From: an uncultured Gemmatimonadales bacterium
GTDB lineage: Bacteria; Gemmatimonadota; Gemmatimonadetes; Gemmatimonadales; GWC2-71-9
Assembly (NCBI GenBank): GCA_947259405.1
Contig: CAMYLY010000004.1
Span: forward strand, 535,198 to 599,197
Length of the DNA: 64,000 nucleotides
Direction of reading: 5' to 3'
The notes beneath the pieces were generated by a model. The model was not told the DNA's origin, did no database searches, and saw only the letters and a program-made list of their open reading frames with translations. A program made the translations under genes and the position numbers. This document shows positions 42,930 to 51,212 of this stretch, piece by piece. How positions within the stretch are numbered: the stretch's first letter is position 1; each line of letters starts with the position of its first letter.

Positions 42930-45008
42930 CTAGGGAATCTGAAAGGTGCGCAGGGTTGCCTTGAGTTGCTCCGTTGTCTGGACCGGGGCCGCGCACGACG
43001 TGCCGCAACACACATAAGCACGCGGTGAGCTGCCGTCCACCATCGCGCGTAGCGCATGCGGGAGATGATCCGACGACTCGCTTGGCCGAAGGCGGGTGAT
43101 CACCTTGCGCGGTCGGTACACGCGTCTTGCCGTGGCGTGCAGTTCGCGCGCGTCGTCGTGTCCGACAATGACGATGTGGCACACGTGTCGGACTGCCCAA
43201 TCAAGGGCCCGCGCCATCGTGGCTCCAAAGACACCCAAATGTACGAGCTGTGCTACGTGCGGTTTGAGGATGCGGTCGCGATGCGTGCGCCATTCTTCGT
43301 TTCCAGTGTGGGCGAGTAGCCGACTCAGCACGATCGCCGCGACCCCGTTAGGCGATGGTGTGGGTGAATCCTGCACCGGCCGGATCTCCTGGCGAAGGAA
43401 GTCTGGCTCGTCGTCGGCGATGTTGGCGTCGCGCAGTCCGCCGCTCTCCGTCGCGTACTCGGCCACCGCATGCGTCATGAGTGTCTCGGCCCTCTGGAGC
43501 CAGTAACCGTCGCCGGTCACCTCGAATGCGTCTATCGATGCGGTCGCGAGTTGCACGTGGTCGTCGAGGATTCCGCTGATCTCGGATCCCGGCGCGTGTC
43601 GCACGCCGTCCTCGAGAGAGTCACGCGTCCCGTTTCGGAACAGGAGCTCCAGAGTCGCTATGGCGTGGTCGTCGAGGTCTTCACGGTCTACGAGGGGTGC
43701 CGCCGACAGGATCGCCGACGCCATCATGGCATTCCATCCGGTGTACAGCGTGTCGTCGATGAACGGGGTGGGCCGTGTGTAGCGTGCCTCGAGCATTTTG
43801 CCGCGGGCCGAGCCAATAAGACGATTGACCGTTTCTTCTGTGCTGCCCACCTCCTTGGCGATTGCCGTCGCCGTCTGACTCCGCCTGAGGACGTTCTTTG
43901 CGGGATTGTGGTGCATGTCGCCGACGTTGACGACGTCGTAGTACCGGGAAATGACGTCGAACTCGTCTGGCGATACGGCTGCGCGCGTCTCGTCGGTCGT
44001 CCATGTGAAGTAGTCGCCATCGTCGTCGGGACCGACGTCGGCATCCTGGGAGGCGAAGTACCCGCCGTCGGGATGCGACATGGTGCTCATGACCCAACGC
44101 ACGATGCCCGCGATGACGTCGTGGAACTGCTGGAGTACGTCTGCATCTCCAAGGTCGGCAAGCGCGCTGTGGGCGCTTGCGTAGGCCTTTAGCAGTTCGG
44201 AATTGTCGTACGACATCTTTTCGAAATGCGGCACGTGCCAGCGAGCATCGACCGAATACCGATGAAAACCTCCGCCCAACTGATCGTAGATTCCCCCGTT
44301 GGCCATTGCGCTGAGTGTGCGTTCGACCATCTCACGAGCCCACGTCTGCTGTGAGTCGAACCAGTAGCTCGTGAGGAAATCGATGGCGCCGGCATGCGGG
44401 AACTTGGGCAACGTTCCAAATCCTCCGTATCGAAAATCGAACGCGTGCGCCATCGCGTCGGAGATCTTGTCCAGCAGGGCCGGGTCGAGGTCGTTGTCTT
44501 CGGCAATGCCCTCTTCGGGTGTGATGTGTGCGGTGAGATCCGCCGCCTGTTTGGTGACCATCTGGGGATCTTCGTGGTATCGACGTGACAACTCAGCGAG
44601 AATGGCCGCGAATCCGGGCCGCCCATACTTGCCATCCGGCGGGAAATAAGTCCCACCGTAGAAGACCTCGCCGTCCGGCGTGAGGAATGCGGTCAGCGGC
44701 CAGCCGCCTTGTCCGGAGATGGCTTGCACCGCGCGCTGGTAGCGCGCGTCGACATCAGGTCGTTCGTCCCGGTCGACCTTGATGCAGATCCAATCACGGT
44801 TGAGGAACTCGGCGATGGCAGGGTCTTCGTACGACTCGTGATCCATCACATGGCACCAATGACACCAGACCGCGCCGATATCGAGCAGGATCGGTTTGTT
44901 GTCGGCTTTCGCGCGAGCGAAGGGCTCCGGTCCCCACGGGTACCAGTCGACCGGCTGGTCCTTGGCGGACCGCAGGTAGGCTGACGTGGCGGTGGCGAGC
45001 ATGGACAT
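42930..45008 (-). CDS. Thioredoxin-domain protein of the YyaL/SSP411 (DUF255) family
   Basis: The 692-residue protein has an N-terminal thioredoxin-like domain with AVWCHWCHVMDHESYED, a CxxC-type motif, then GQGGWPLTAFLTPDGEVFYGGTYF. A long alpha/alpha-toroid-like region follows, as in N-acylglucosamine 2-epimerase-type folds (FHRYSVDARWHVPHFEKMSY). The family is widespread with unclear function. It lies 3 bases after nth on the same strand and continues the long operon. Confidence 0.92.
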   Translation of the reverse strand: MSMLATATSAYLRSAKDQPVDWYPWGPEPFARAKADNKPILLDIGAVWCHWCHVMDHESYEDPAIAEFLNRDWICIKVDRDERPDVDARYQRAVQAISGQGGWPLTAFLTPDGEVFYGGTYFPPDGKYGRPGFAAILAELSRRYHEDPQMVTKQAADLTAHITPEEGIAEDNDLDPALLDKISDAMAHAFDFRYGGFGTLPKFPHAGAIDFLTSYWFDSQQTWAREMVERTLSAMANGGIYDQLGGGFHRYSVDARWHVPHFEKMSYDNSELLKAYASAHSALADLGDADVLQQFHDVIAGIVRWVMSTMSHPDGGYFASQDADVGPDDDGDYFTWTTDETRAAVSPDEFDVISRYYDVVNVGDMHHNPAKNVLRRSQTATAIAKEVGSTEETVNRLIGSARGKMLEARYTRPTPFIDDTLYTGWNAMMASAILSAAPLVDREDLDDHAIATLELLFRNGTRDSLEDGVRHAPGSEISGILDDHVQLATASIDAFEVTGDGYWLQRAETLMTHAVAEYATESGGLRDANIADDEPDFLRQEIRPVQDSPTPSPNGVAAIVLSRLLAHTGNEEWRTHRDRILKPHVAQLVHLGVFGATMARALDWAVRHVCHIVIVGHDDARELHATARRVYRPRKVITRLRPSESSDHLPHALRAMVDGSSPRAYVCCGTSCAAPVQTTEQLKATLRTFQIP

Positions 45009-45011
45009 CGG

Positions 45012-45686
45012 CTATTGACTGCCTACCTGGGCCCCGGGACACACGGGGTTCAGCGGACAAATTTCGCATTGCGGTTTCCGGGCCGGGCACAAGCTTCGCC
45101 CGTGCCAGATCAAGAGATGTGAAAACAAGGTCCAGTCGTCGCGTGGAACCAGCTTCATCAAGTCCTTTTCGATCTTCACCGCATCCTTGTGCTTCGTGAG
45201 TTTGAGCTTGTTGGCGATGCGCGTGACGTGTGTGTCCACGACGATGCCCTCGTTCTTGCCGAAGGCATTCCCGAGGACAACGTTGGCCGTCTTACGGCCA
45301 ACTCCTGCCAGAGCAACGAGATCGTCCATGGTATCGGGGACCTCGCCGTCGTGCTTCGCAACCAAATCGTTCGCCATCGACAGAATGGACTTGGTCTTGT
45401 TCCGGAAGAAGCCGGTGGATCGAATCTCGTCCTGCAGCGCCTCCGGGTTGGCATCGGCGTAGTCTTTGGACGTCTTGTACTTCTGGAAGAGTTCCTTGGT
45501 AACGAGGTTCACGCGGACATCCGTGCACTGAGCGCTGAGGATCGTCGCAATGAGGAGTTGTAAGGGGTTGGCATGCGTCAGCTCACAGTGCGCCGTCGGG
45601 TACTGTTGTTTGAGCTGCTCGACGATCGTCTCAATCCGCATGGGCGCGTCTTTCAGCGTCCCGCGGCTCTTCCGCTTCGTGGCCAC
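45012..45686 (-). CDS. nth: Endonuclease III
   Basis: The 224-residue DNA glycosylase/AP lyase repairs oxidised pyrimidines. The helix-hairpin-helix is LAGVGRKTANVV, with K132 as the Schiff-base lysine, and the catalytic aspartate is D151 (VVDTHV). The C-terminal cysteines C200, C207, C210, C216 form the C-x6-C-x2-C-x5-C [4Fe-4S] site. The start is GTG 45686 with GGGAGA upstream; ATG 45641 would also leave an intact enzyme. Confidence 0.96.
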   Translation of the reverse strand: MATKRKSRGTLKDAPMRIETIVEQLKQQYPTAHCELTHANPLQLLIATILSAQCTDVRVNLVTKELFQKYKTSKDYADANPEALQDEIRSTGFFRNKTKSILSMANDLVAKHDGEVPDTMDDLVALAGVGRKTANVVLGNAFGKNEGIVVDTHVTRIANKLKLTKHKDAVKIEKDLMKLVPRDDWTLFSHLLIWHGRSLCPARKPQCEICPLNPVCPGAQVGSQ

Positions 45687-45759
45687 GCGTCTCCCGGGAG
45701 TATGTCGGGGTAGGGAACTTAACCTGGAGGTCGCGCTGTCGCCCCGAATACGGGCGCGA

Positions 45760-46431
45760 TCAATCCTGTATCGTCGTTCTCAGACTAGCCATGGTCAGTG
45801 CGAGCAACTCGCCACCCGTGGTCAGCGACTTGAGGCCTGCAGCTGCCCCTCCTTCGACGGTTGGTTCGAATAGCGGGCGTCGCAAGCCAACCGCAAGTGT
45901 GGCAAGATCATCGAACGACCCGATGACGCTGATTTGGCTGAACCCCGGTCGGTCTGCGCGAAGGCCAAGCGGTGCGAGGGTAACGATCTCTCGAGTTCCC
46001 GAGTTCGAGGAGAGGAACACCCCGTCCACGGGTTCGTGCGGCGATTCTGGATCGATCTGTGCCCAGAACAATTGCTCGGGAAGTTGGAGGTAGACGTGCG
46101 TGTCCTCCGGAGGATCGCCGAGCCGATCGGGCCCTTGGGAGAGCGTCGCCTCCAACGCCGGTCGCGTGAGGGTCAGCGTGCATCGGTCGTGGTCCCAGAA
46201 GTTGAAGGCGACGAACAGCGCCGCGATGTACTCGGCAACCGCCGTGGGGTGGGCCTGGAGCAGGTCGGGATCTTCGATGTATTGCAGCGTTCGCTGGACC
46301 GTTGGGAGTGCCGCGAACTGCAGACGATCGGCGGTGTCCCGGTGTTGCGCTATCGCCTCCGATCGGATCGTCGGAAAGTCTCCCTCTGCGAGGGTCCCAA
46401 ATGCATGATCGAATGGATGGAGACGTGTCAT
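45760..46431 (-). CDS. Hypothetical protein
   Basis: The 223-residue protein has no signal peptide, no clear membrane segment and no motif I can assign. It is acidic to neutral with mixed helices and strands; a segment QLPEQLFWAQIDPES is notable. Its ATG overlaps the TGA of the hydrolase gene (ATGA, 46428-46431), so translation is supported. A 73-base gap separates it from nth downstream, the widest in this run. Confidence 0.65.
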   Translation of the reverse strand: MTRLHPFDHAFGTLAEGDFPTIRSEAIAQHRDTADRLQFAALPTVQRTLQYIEDPDLLQAHPTAVAEYIAALFVAFNFWDHDRCTLTLTRPALEATLSQGPDRLGDPPEDTHVYLQLPEQLFWAQIDPESPHEPVDGVFLSSNSGTREIVTLAPLGLRADRPGFSQISVIGSFDDLATLAVGLRRPLFEPTVEGGAAAGLKSLTTGGELLALTMASLRTTIQD

Positions 46432-47279
46432 TCGCGGCGTGGTAGGAAGCGATCCAGTACCGCCACGAACTTGTGCCTTTCTTCGACGTGGGGTACGTGG
46501 CCGGAGTCTTCGAACTCTACGAATTCGGCTCGCAGCAGTGCTGCCGTATGACGGGCGTTCTCAATGGCAATGGGATCGTGCACACCGTGAAGCACGAGAG
46601 TGGGCACGGCAACTTGGGAAAGATCGTCACGCATATCGTAGTCTCGAAGGCTCTCCCACACCTCCTGTTGCGTGCGGAACGTGACGCGGAACGGTGTCAG
46701 GTCCGGTGACCGTTCGAAATCCTTGAAATATCCTGCCACTGAGAGCTCGAACGCGCGCTTCCAATACGCGTCGGGATCACGATCCTTGAGTCCTGACGAT
46801 TTGAGCTTTTGCCGGGCACGGAGCACTTCGGGGCGGTTCATTCGCTCGTTGAACCGGTCATTGAACAGGCTGCGATCCGCCGCATTGGTGGAGGCGGGAG
46901 CTACCAGCGCCAGGCGCTCGACGCGATTCGGATGCTTGACGGTGAAGAGCATGGCCAGTAACGCGCCCCATGAATAACCAAGCAGTATGGCACGGTCGAG
47001 TTGCCAATAGTCGAGCAACGCCTCGAGGTCGGCGACGTGCTCGGTCCATCCGACGGGGACGTCACGGGTGACCGTGGATTGACCACCGCCGCGTTGGTCG
47101 TAGTAGCGAAGACGGCGACCTGTGGCGAAGGCGTCGTACTGTGGGAGGAGATAGTCATGGTGCGCCCCCGGCCCGCCGTGGAGCACGACAATATCGACGC
47201 CATCACCGACGGTACGCGTGAACAAACGCACCCCGTTGACCTCGACGAAGTCGATAACGGGATGATGTTCTACGGTCAC
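46428..47279 (-). CDS. Alpha/beta hydrolase, proline iminopeptidase-like
   Basis: The 283-residue enzyme shows VVLHGGPGAHHDYL (oxyanion loop), YYDQRGGGQS (the proline iminopeptidase DQRG signature), and the nucleophile elbow GYSWGALL. The late segment VLHGVHDPI and SGHVPHVEE provide Asp and His. Unlike the homologue at 8110 it has no signal peptide and is cytoplasmic. GTG 47279 overlaps the TGA of the GAF gene. Possible activities are aminopeptidase, lactonase or epoxide hydrolase. Confidence 0.88.
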   Translation of the reverse strand: MTVEHHPVIDFVEVNGVRLFTRTVGDGVDIVVLHGGPGAHHDYLLPQYDAFATGRRLRYYDQRGGGQSTVTRDVPVGWTEHVADLEALLDYWQLDRAILLGYSWGALLAMLFTVKHPNRVERLALVAPASTNAADRSLFNDRFNERMNRPEVLRARQKLKSSGLKDRDPDAYWKRAFELSVAGYFKDFERSPDLTPFRVTFRTQQEVWESLRDYDMRDDLSQVAVPTLVLHGVHDPIAIENARHTAALLRAEFVEFEDSGHVPHVEERHKFVAVLDRFLPRRE

Positions 47280-47737
47280 AGCAGTGCAGCGAGCGCGTCC
47301 GCGACGTCCTTCACCGCCTGTAGTTCGCTTGCGTCGAATCCGTCCGGTACATCGCTATCCACGTCAATCTGACCGAGGATCTCATCATGACGCCGGATGA
47401 GCACGACGAGTTCCGACTGTGTCTCGATACTGCACGCGAGGTAGTCGGCGTCGGTGCGGACGTTGGGGACGTTGAGATCGCGCATCTCGGCGACCGCACG
47501 GCCGCAGACACCGCGACCGACGGGAATCGTCGTGTGGTCGGTGGCCCGGCCGTCGAAGGCCTCTAGCTCGAGTTGATCACCCTGTAGCATGTACATGTAC
47601 ACTCCCGTGTACGGTGATCCGGCCTCTCGAACTCTTGTCGCGGCGAGTTGCAGCAATTCGTGGCGCGGCACGTCGCGGCAGAATGCCGCATGCAACGCTT
47701 TCACGATGGGTTCCGACTTGAGAACTGCGTCAGCCAC
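47276..47737 (-). CDS. GAF-domain protein, free methionine-R-sulfoxide reductase-like
   Basis: The 153-residue protein is one GAF domain with VGRGVCGRAVAEMRDLNVPN and YLACSIETQSELVVLI. These match the catalytic-cysteine segments of fRMsr. The first of the three cysteines seen in E. coli fRMsr is missing (HTTIPVGRG in place of C-x-R-I-x-x-GRG). Reduction of free methionine-R-sulfoxide is therefore plausible but not certain. GTG 47737 has GGAG 6-7 bases upstream and overlaps the M28 gene by 8 bases. Confidence 0.78.
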   Translation of the reverse strand: MADAVLKSEPIVKALHAAFCRDVPRHELLQLAATRVREAGSPYTGVYMYMLQGDQLELEAFDGRATDHTTIPVGRGVCGRAVAEMRDLNVPNVRTDADYLACSIETQSELVVLIRRHDEILGQIDVDSDVPDGFDASELQAVKDVADALAALL

Positions 47738-48989
47738 CTCGTTCTCCAAGCGTTACCTGTCCCTCGACGCGCTCGCCGTCGCGCATCACCGCGTAGTCGA
47801 CGGTTTCGCCCGGTGCGTACGCGCGAAGAGCCTCCGTCATGTCATAGAGATTCTCGATGGTGTACTCACCGAGTTGCACCAGGATGTCGCCACCACGAAT
47901 GCCCACGGTGGAAGCGGGACTGCCGTCCCGGACACCCGTAAGACGAACGCCGCCCGGTGACCCTGACATGTCGGGAATGGTGCCCAGCCAGGCCCCATAA
48001 CCACCGCCGGACGCGGGAGGTGGGGCTTCAACCTCCGCGAAGGCAAGCTGCGCCTGTCGCGTCGCGAGCTCCCAGGCGAGGTCGGACGCATAGGCGGCCA
48101 CCTGTGCCACGCCGCCGGCGTCGATGAGTTGCCAGTCGTCAGTGGTGCGATGGTATTCGGTGTGCGTGTTGGTGAAGAGATGGACGACGGGCGTGCCCTG
48201 TGCGTAAAACGAGGAGTGATCGCTCCGGCCCCAGGGATCGTTGTCGGTACCGAGGGCTAAGCCGTGGTTCTCGTTCACAAGCTTGACGAGTTCGTCTAGC
48301 TCGGTGGCTGATCCGACCCCAATCACCGTGAGTCCGCCTTCACGCAAGCGACCCACCATGTCGAAGTTGATCATTGCGTATGCGAGGCCCGGATCGTACG
48401 TCGGATTCTTCGCGAAGTAATCGGAACCAAGGAGACCGAGTTCCTCGGCCGTGAACGCGATGAAGTAGAACGTCCGTCGAGCGCCAGAGCGCTCTTTCAG
48501 CTTCTTCGCCGCCTGAATCAACGCCGCCGTCCCGGAGGCGTTGTCGTCGGCACCATTGTGGACCACGCCGAGACTATCGGGATCGAGGCTGCCGGATCCA
48601 CCCAATCCCAGGTGATCGTAATGCGCACCCAGGATCACGACCTCGCGCGCGAGCGGGCCGACACCCGGGAGTCGTCCGACCACGTTTCGCACTTCGGAGG
48701 CTTCGATTCCCGCGTGCGCGAGTGCCGGCGCGGAGGGATCGAGCTGGAAATCCTGGAAGTATCCGTTCGTACCAGCGGGCTCGAGTCCGATCTCCGCGAA
48801 CCGCTCAGCGATGTACTCGGCCGCCTTCTCGAGACCGGCGGTCCCTACGCCGCGGCCCTCCAACTCATCGGACGCGAGGTACTTGATGTCAGTTGTGACC
48901 TGGTCGGCGTTCTGTGCCGCAAGGGACGTCGCTGCTGTTGCGAAAACGCAAATGAAGGTCCAAACCCGGCTATCTATCTGTAGCGTCAT
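47730..48989 (-). CDS. M28-family aminopeptidase with C-terminal PDZ domain
   Basis: The 419-residue exported protein has a signal peptide ending in SLAAQ, then an M28 zinc peptidase domain: GAHYDHLG, NGADDNASGTAALIQAAK, FTAEELGLLGSDYF and INFDMVGR carry the two-metal ligands, and HTEYHRTTDD holds the last histidine. From about residue 330 a PDZ domain follows (GVRLTGVRDGSPASTVGIRG). It degrades peptides outside the cytoplasm. It is the most upstream gene of the long minus-strand run, so the promoter should lie between 48990 and 49102. Confidence 0.92.
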   Translation of the reverse strand: MTLQIDSRVWTFICVFATAATSLAAQNADQVTTDIKYLASDELEGRGVGTAGLEKAAEYIAERFAEIGLEPAGTNGYFQDFQLDPSAPALAHAGIEASEVRNVVGRLPGVGPLAREVVILGAHYDHLGLGGSGSLDPDSLGVVHNGADDNASGTAALIQAAKKLKERSGARRTFYFIAFTAEELGLLGSDYFAKNPTYDPGLAYAMINFDMVGRLREGGLTVIGVGSATELDELVKLVNENHGLALGTDNDPWGRSDHSSFYAQGTPVVHLFTNTHTEYHRTTDDWQLIDAGGVAQVAAYASDLAWELATRQAQLAFAEVEAPPPASGGGYGAWLGTIPDMSGSPGGVRLTGVRDGSPASTVGIRGGDILVQLGEYTIENLYDMTEALRAYAPGETVDYAVMRDGERVEGQVTLGERGG

Positions 48990-49016
48990 TTAGTGACTCC
49001 CCTTATGAATCTTGGC

Positions 49017-49070
49017 CCGCTATCCCCGCTATCCCCGCTATCCCCGCTATCCCCGCTATCCCCGCTATCC
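49017..49070. repeat. 9-bp tandem repeat (TATCCCCGC)
   Basis: Five perfect copies of TATCCCCGC run from 49021 to 49065, flanked by partial copies, between the divergent M28 peptidase and ECF transporter genes. There are no spacers, so it is not a CRISPR. It lies about 30 bases upstream of both starts, where copy-number change could alter promoter spacing. Confidence 0.85.
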
Positions 49071-49102
49071 GATCTGTCCCCTCTATCCCATCTTTTCTGT
49101 CG

Positions 49103-49699
49103 ATGCAAAATAACCGAACATCCCTTACCCCACGGCTCCTGGCGCTGATCCCTCTGGCGGTCGGGATCAACCTCGCGATGGGGAAGATCGTAGCGGCGCT
49201 GGCGATTCCAGTATTCTTGGATACCGTCGGCACCGTGCTCGTGGCCGCGTTGGTTGGCACTTGGCCTGCATTAATTACCGGACTGGTCTCGCAGGTCACC
49301 TTTACGGTCGTCGACGCGAGGATCATGTGGTTGTTCTTCCTTCCCGTGCAACTCTTCGTGGCGCTTTATGCTGGTGTGGCGGCACAGCGCGCGGCGTTCC
49401 GGTCGTCCGTGAGAGCGGTTGCGTGGGGTTTGGGTCTGGGCCTGGTCGCCGCGACCTTGGCGTGGCCCATTGCGCTGTACGTGTTTGGTGGTGTCACGGC
49501 AGGGGGGGTCACCGTGGTCACCACGGTTCTCACGGGGCTCGGCGTGCCGCTGGGTTGGTCAGTGTTCTTCGCGAGCATGAGTGCCGACCTGGTGGATAAG
49601 GCGATCACGTTCTTGCTGGTCCTGGCAGTCTTGAGATCGCTGCCGCTTCGGATGGCGGCGCGATTCCCGAGAGCTGCCAGCGCGCTGGGGCGCCAGTGA
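49103..49699 (+). CDS. ECF transporter substrate-binding S component
   Basis: The 198-residue membrane protein has about six helices, with PLAVGINLAMGKIVAALAIP and FLDTVGTVLVAALVGTWPA near the N-terminus. It is followed in overlap by T, A and A-prime genes, the order of a dedicated ECF importer. The S component captures the vitamin or metal, but I cannot assign this one to a known substrate group, and no riboswitch is visible upstream. ATG 49103 lies after the 9-bp repeat. Confidence 0.8.
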   Translation: MQNNRTSLTPRLLALIPLAVGINLAMGKIVAALAIPVFLDTVGTVLVAALVGTWPALITGLVSQVTFTVVDARIMWLFFLPVQLFVALYAGVAAQRAAFRSSVRAVAWGLGLGLVAATLAWPIALYVFGGVTAGGVTVVTTVLTGLGVPLGWSVFFASMSADLVDKAITFLLVLAVLRSLPLRMAARFPRAASALGRQ

Positions 49700-50403
49700 T
49701 TCTGGGCTACGAATCGGGCAGTGGGTTTCTCTATAGAGCACATCCGTTTACGGTGCTCACCCTCGTTCTCGCGACGCTGGTCACGGTGTTTGCACTGCCA
49801 GCGCTGGTTGGCCCGCTTGGAGTGCTGGTCGGGATCGTGCTCCTAGCGTTCATTGGTGGTGTCTCAAAGGTGCTGCCCACTGCGTCGGTTCTTGCGGCCC
49901 CGTTTTGGTTCTTCTTGGTCGTGATCCACGTGATCCTTGGAGACGCGCCCACCAGGGCACTCGTAGTTGGGCTGCAGGTCAGTTCGATGATCGTGGCCTT
50001 CTTGATCTTTCTTGTGGTGACGCATCCCGGTCGGCTTGTCGATGCCATGCTCGCGCGCCGGCTCCCAGCCGGCGCTGCGTACCTTCTCGCATCGGCACTG
50101 CAAACGGTGCCACGCCTGCGCGCGCGAGCTGCGGCGATTCGAGATGCGCAATTGGTGCGGGGGTTGAGGGTGCAGGGTGTAGGGGGCAGGGTGCAGGGCC
50201 TTCTTGCGCTCGGGATGCCCTTGGTGTTGGGGGCACTGCACGAGGTGGATGAGCGTTCTTTGGCTTTGGCCTCCCGTGGAGTACAGACGGGCCTGCATCC
50301 TACCCCCCTACATCCTCCATCGGACAGCTCACTCGATCGCTTGGCGCGACTCCTGCTCTATGTCTTCATCGTAGCTGCCGTCGCTGTGCGGTTTCTGACG
50401 TGA
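49696..50403 (+). CDS. ecfT: ECF transporter T component
   Basis: The 235-residue membrane protein has five or six helices and two cytoplasmic Arg-containing coupling motifs, RDAQLVRG at about 149-156 and ALASRG at about 190-195, which bind the ATPases. Directly after each motif the sequence is low complexity: about 158-168 (RVQGVGGRVQG) and 197-208 (QTGLHPTPLHPP). At DNA level these are inverted copies of a GTAGGG/TGCAGG repeat. GTG 49696 overlaps the S-gene stop (GTGA). Confidence 0.88.
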   Translation: MILGYESGSGFLYRAHPFTVLTLVLATLVTVFALPALVGPLGVLVGIVLLAFIGGVSKVLPTASVLAAPFWFFLVVIHVILGDAPTRALVVGLQVSSMIVAFLIFLVVTHPGRLVDAMLARRLPAGAAYLLASALQTVPRLRARAAAIRDAQLVRGLRVQGVGGRVQGLLALGMPLVLGALHEVDERSLALASRGVQTGLHPTPLHPPSDSSLDRLARLLLYVFIVAAVAVRFLT

Positions 50404-51212
50404 TCACGTTCGAGTCGTTGTCGTTTCGTTATCCGTCGGCGGATCGCGACGCGATCGATGGGCTTTCGTTCGAGGCTGCACCGGGTGTCACGCTACTGGT
50501 TGGACCCGAAGGTGCGGGCACGAGCACAGTGCTGTTGGTCGCAGCAGGTCTGGCGCCCGCGGAGACCGGCGGACAGGCCTCTGGCCAGGTTCGAGTGCTC
50601 GACCACGACCCGACGACGAACGCGGGTCGCCGGGAGCTTGCCGGTCGGATCGGGTACCTGCAACCCTCACCGTGGACGCAGCTCTCCGGAATGACGTTCT
50701 CGGCGGTGGATGAAGTGTCGTTTGCTGCCGCCAACCTTGGTTGGGAACGACAGCGCATCCTCGATGCGGCACAACGGGCGCTTACTTCGGTCGACGCGAA
50801 GCACCTTGCCGACCGTCACCCTTCGTCACTGTCGGGGGGCGAACTGCAACGTGTGATGTTGGCGGCAGCACTTGCTACGGATCCTGAGGTGCTCTTGCTG
50901 GACAACCCGACGAGTGAACTCGACAGCGTCGGAACGAGGCGATTTCTCGACGTTCTGGCATCGCTGCCGGATTCTGTCACCGTGCTGATCGCCTCAACGG
51001 ATGTCGATCGAGCGGCCGACGCCGCTGACCGCGTCATCCTGATGGACGGAGGCACCGTGGTTGCACAGGGAGATGCGTCGATACTGGCCTCGGAGGACGC
51101 CTTTGCGCGTGACTGTCTGACAACCCCGGCGTTGATCGGCGCACGGTCGGGCGCGTTGCATCCGTTCCCACTCACACTGACCGAGCTAGTCGAGCGAGTG
51201 CCGTCGAGATGA
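50400..51212 (+). CDS. ECF transporter ATPase, degenerate subunit
   Basis: The 270-residue protein is an ABC ATPase by fold and signature (LSGGELQRV, 144-152; Q88 in the Q-loop) but has lost its own catalytic residues. The Walker A is GPEGAGTST, with Thr41 in place of lysine; Walker B is LLLDNPTSELD, with Asn169 in place of the catalytic glutamate; the H-loop histidine is replaced by Thr200. It should bind ATP poorly yet supply a normal signature motif to its partner. GTG 50400 overlaps the ecfT stop (GTGA), and ATGA couples it to the next gene. Confidence 0.9.
   Translation: MITFESLSFRYPSADRDAIDGLSFEAAPGVTLLVGPEGAGTSTVLLVAAGLAPAETGGQASGQVRVLDHDPTTNAGRRELAGRIGYLQPSPWTQLSGMTFSAVDEVSFAAANLGWERQRILDAAQRALTSVDAKHLADRHPSSLSGGELQRVMLAAALATDPEVLLLDNPTSELDSVGTRRFLDVLASLPDSVTVLIASTDVDRAADAADRVILMDGGTVVAQGDASILASEDAFARDCLTTPALIGARSGALHPFPLTLTELVERVPSR

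Noticed and set aside
49017-49070. Repeats considered as a CRISPR array
   Set aside because: The 9-bp units are directly adjacent without spacers, far below CRISPR repeat length, and no cas genes are nearby.
49071-49102. Riboswitch upstream of the ECF transporter
   Set aside because: The leader is short and pyrimidine-rich and shows no TPP, cobalamin or other aptamer pattern that I can recognise.
50167-50199. Frameshift or misassembly in ecfT
   Set aside because: The frame stays open and the flanking helices and both coupling motifs remain in order, so an in-frame repeat-derived segment explains the sequence better.
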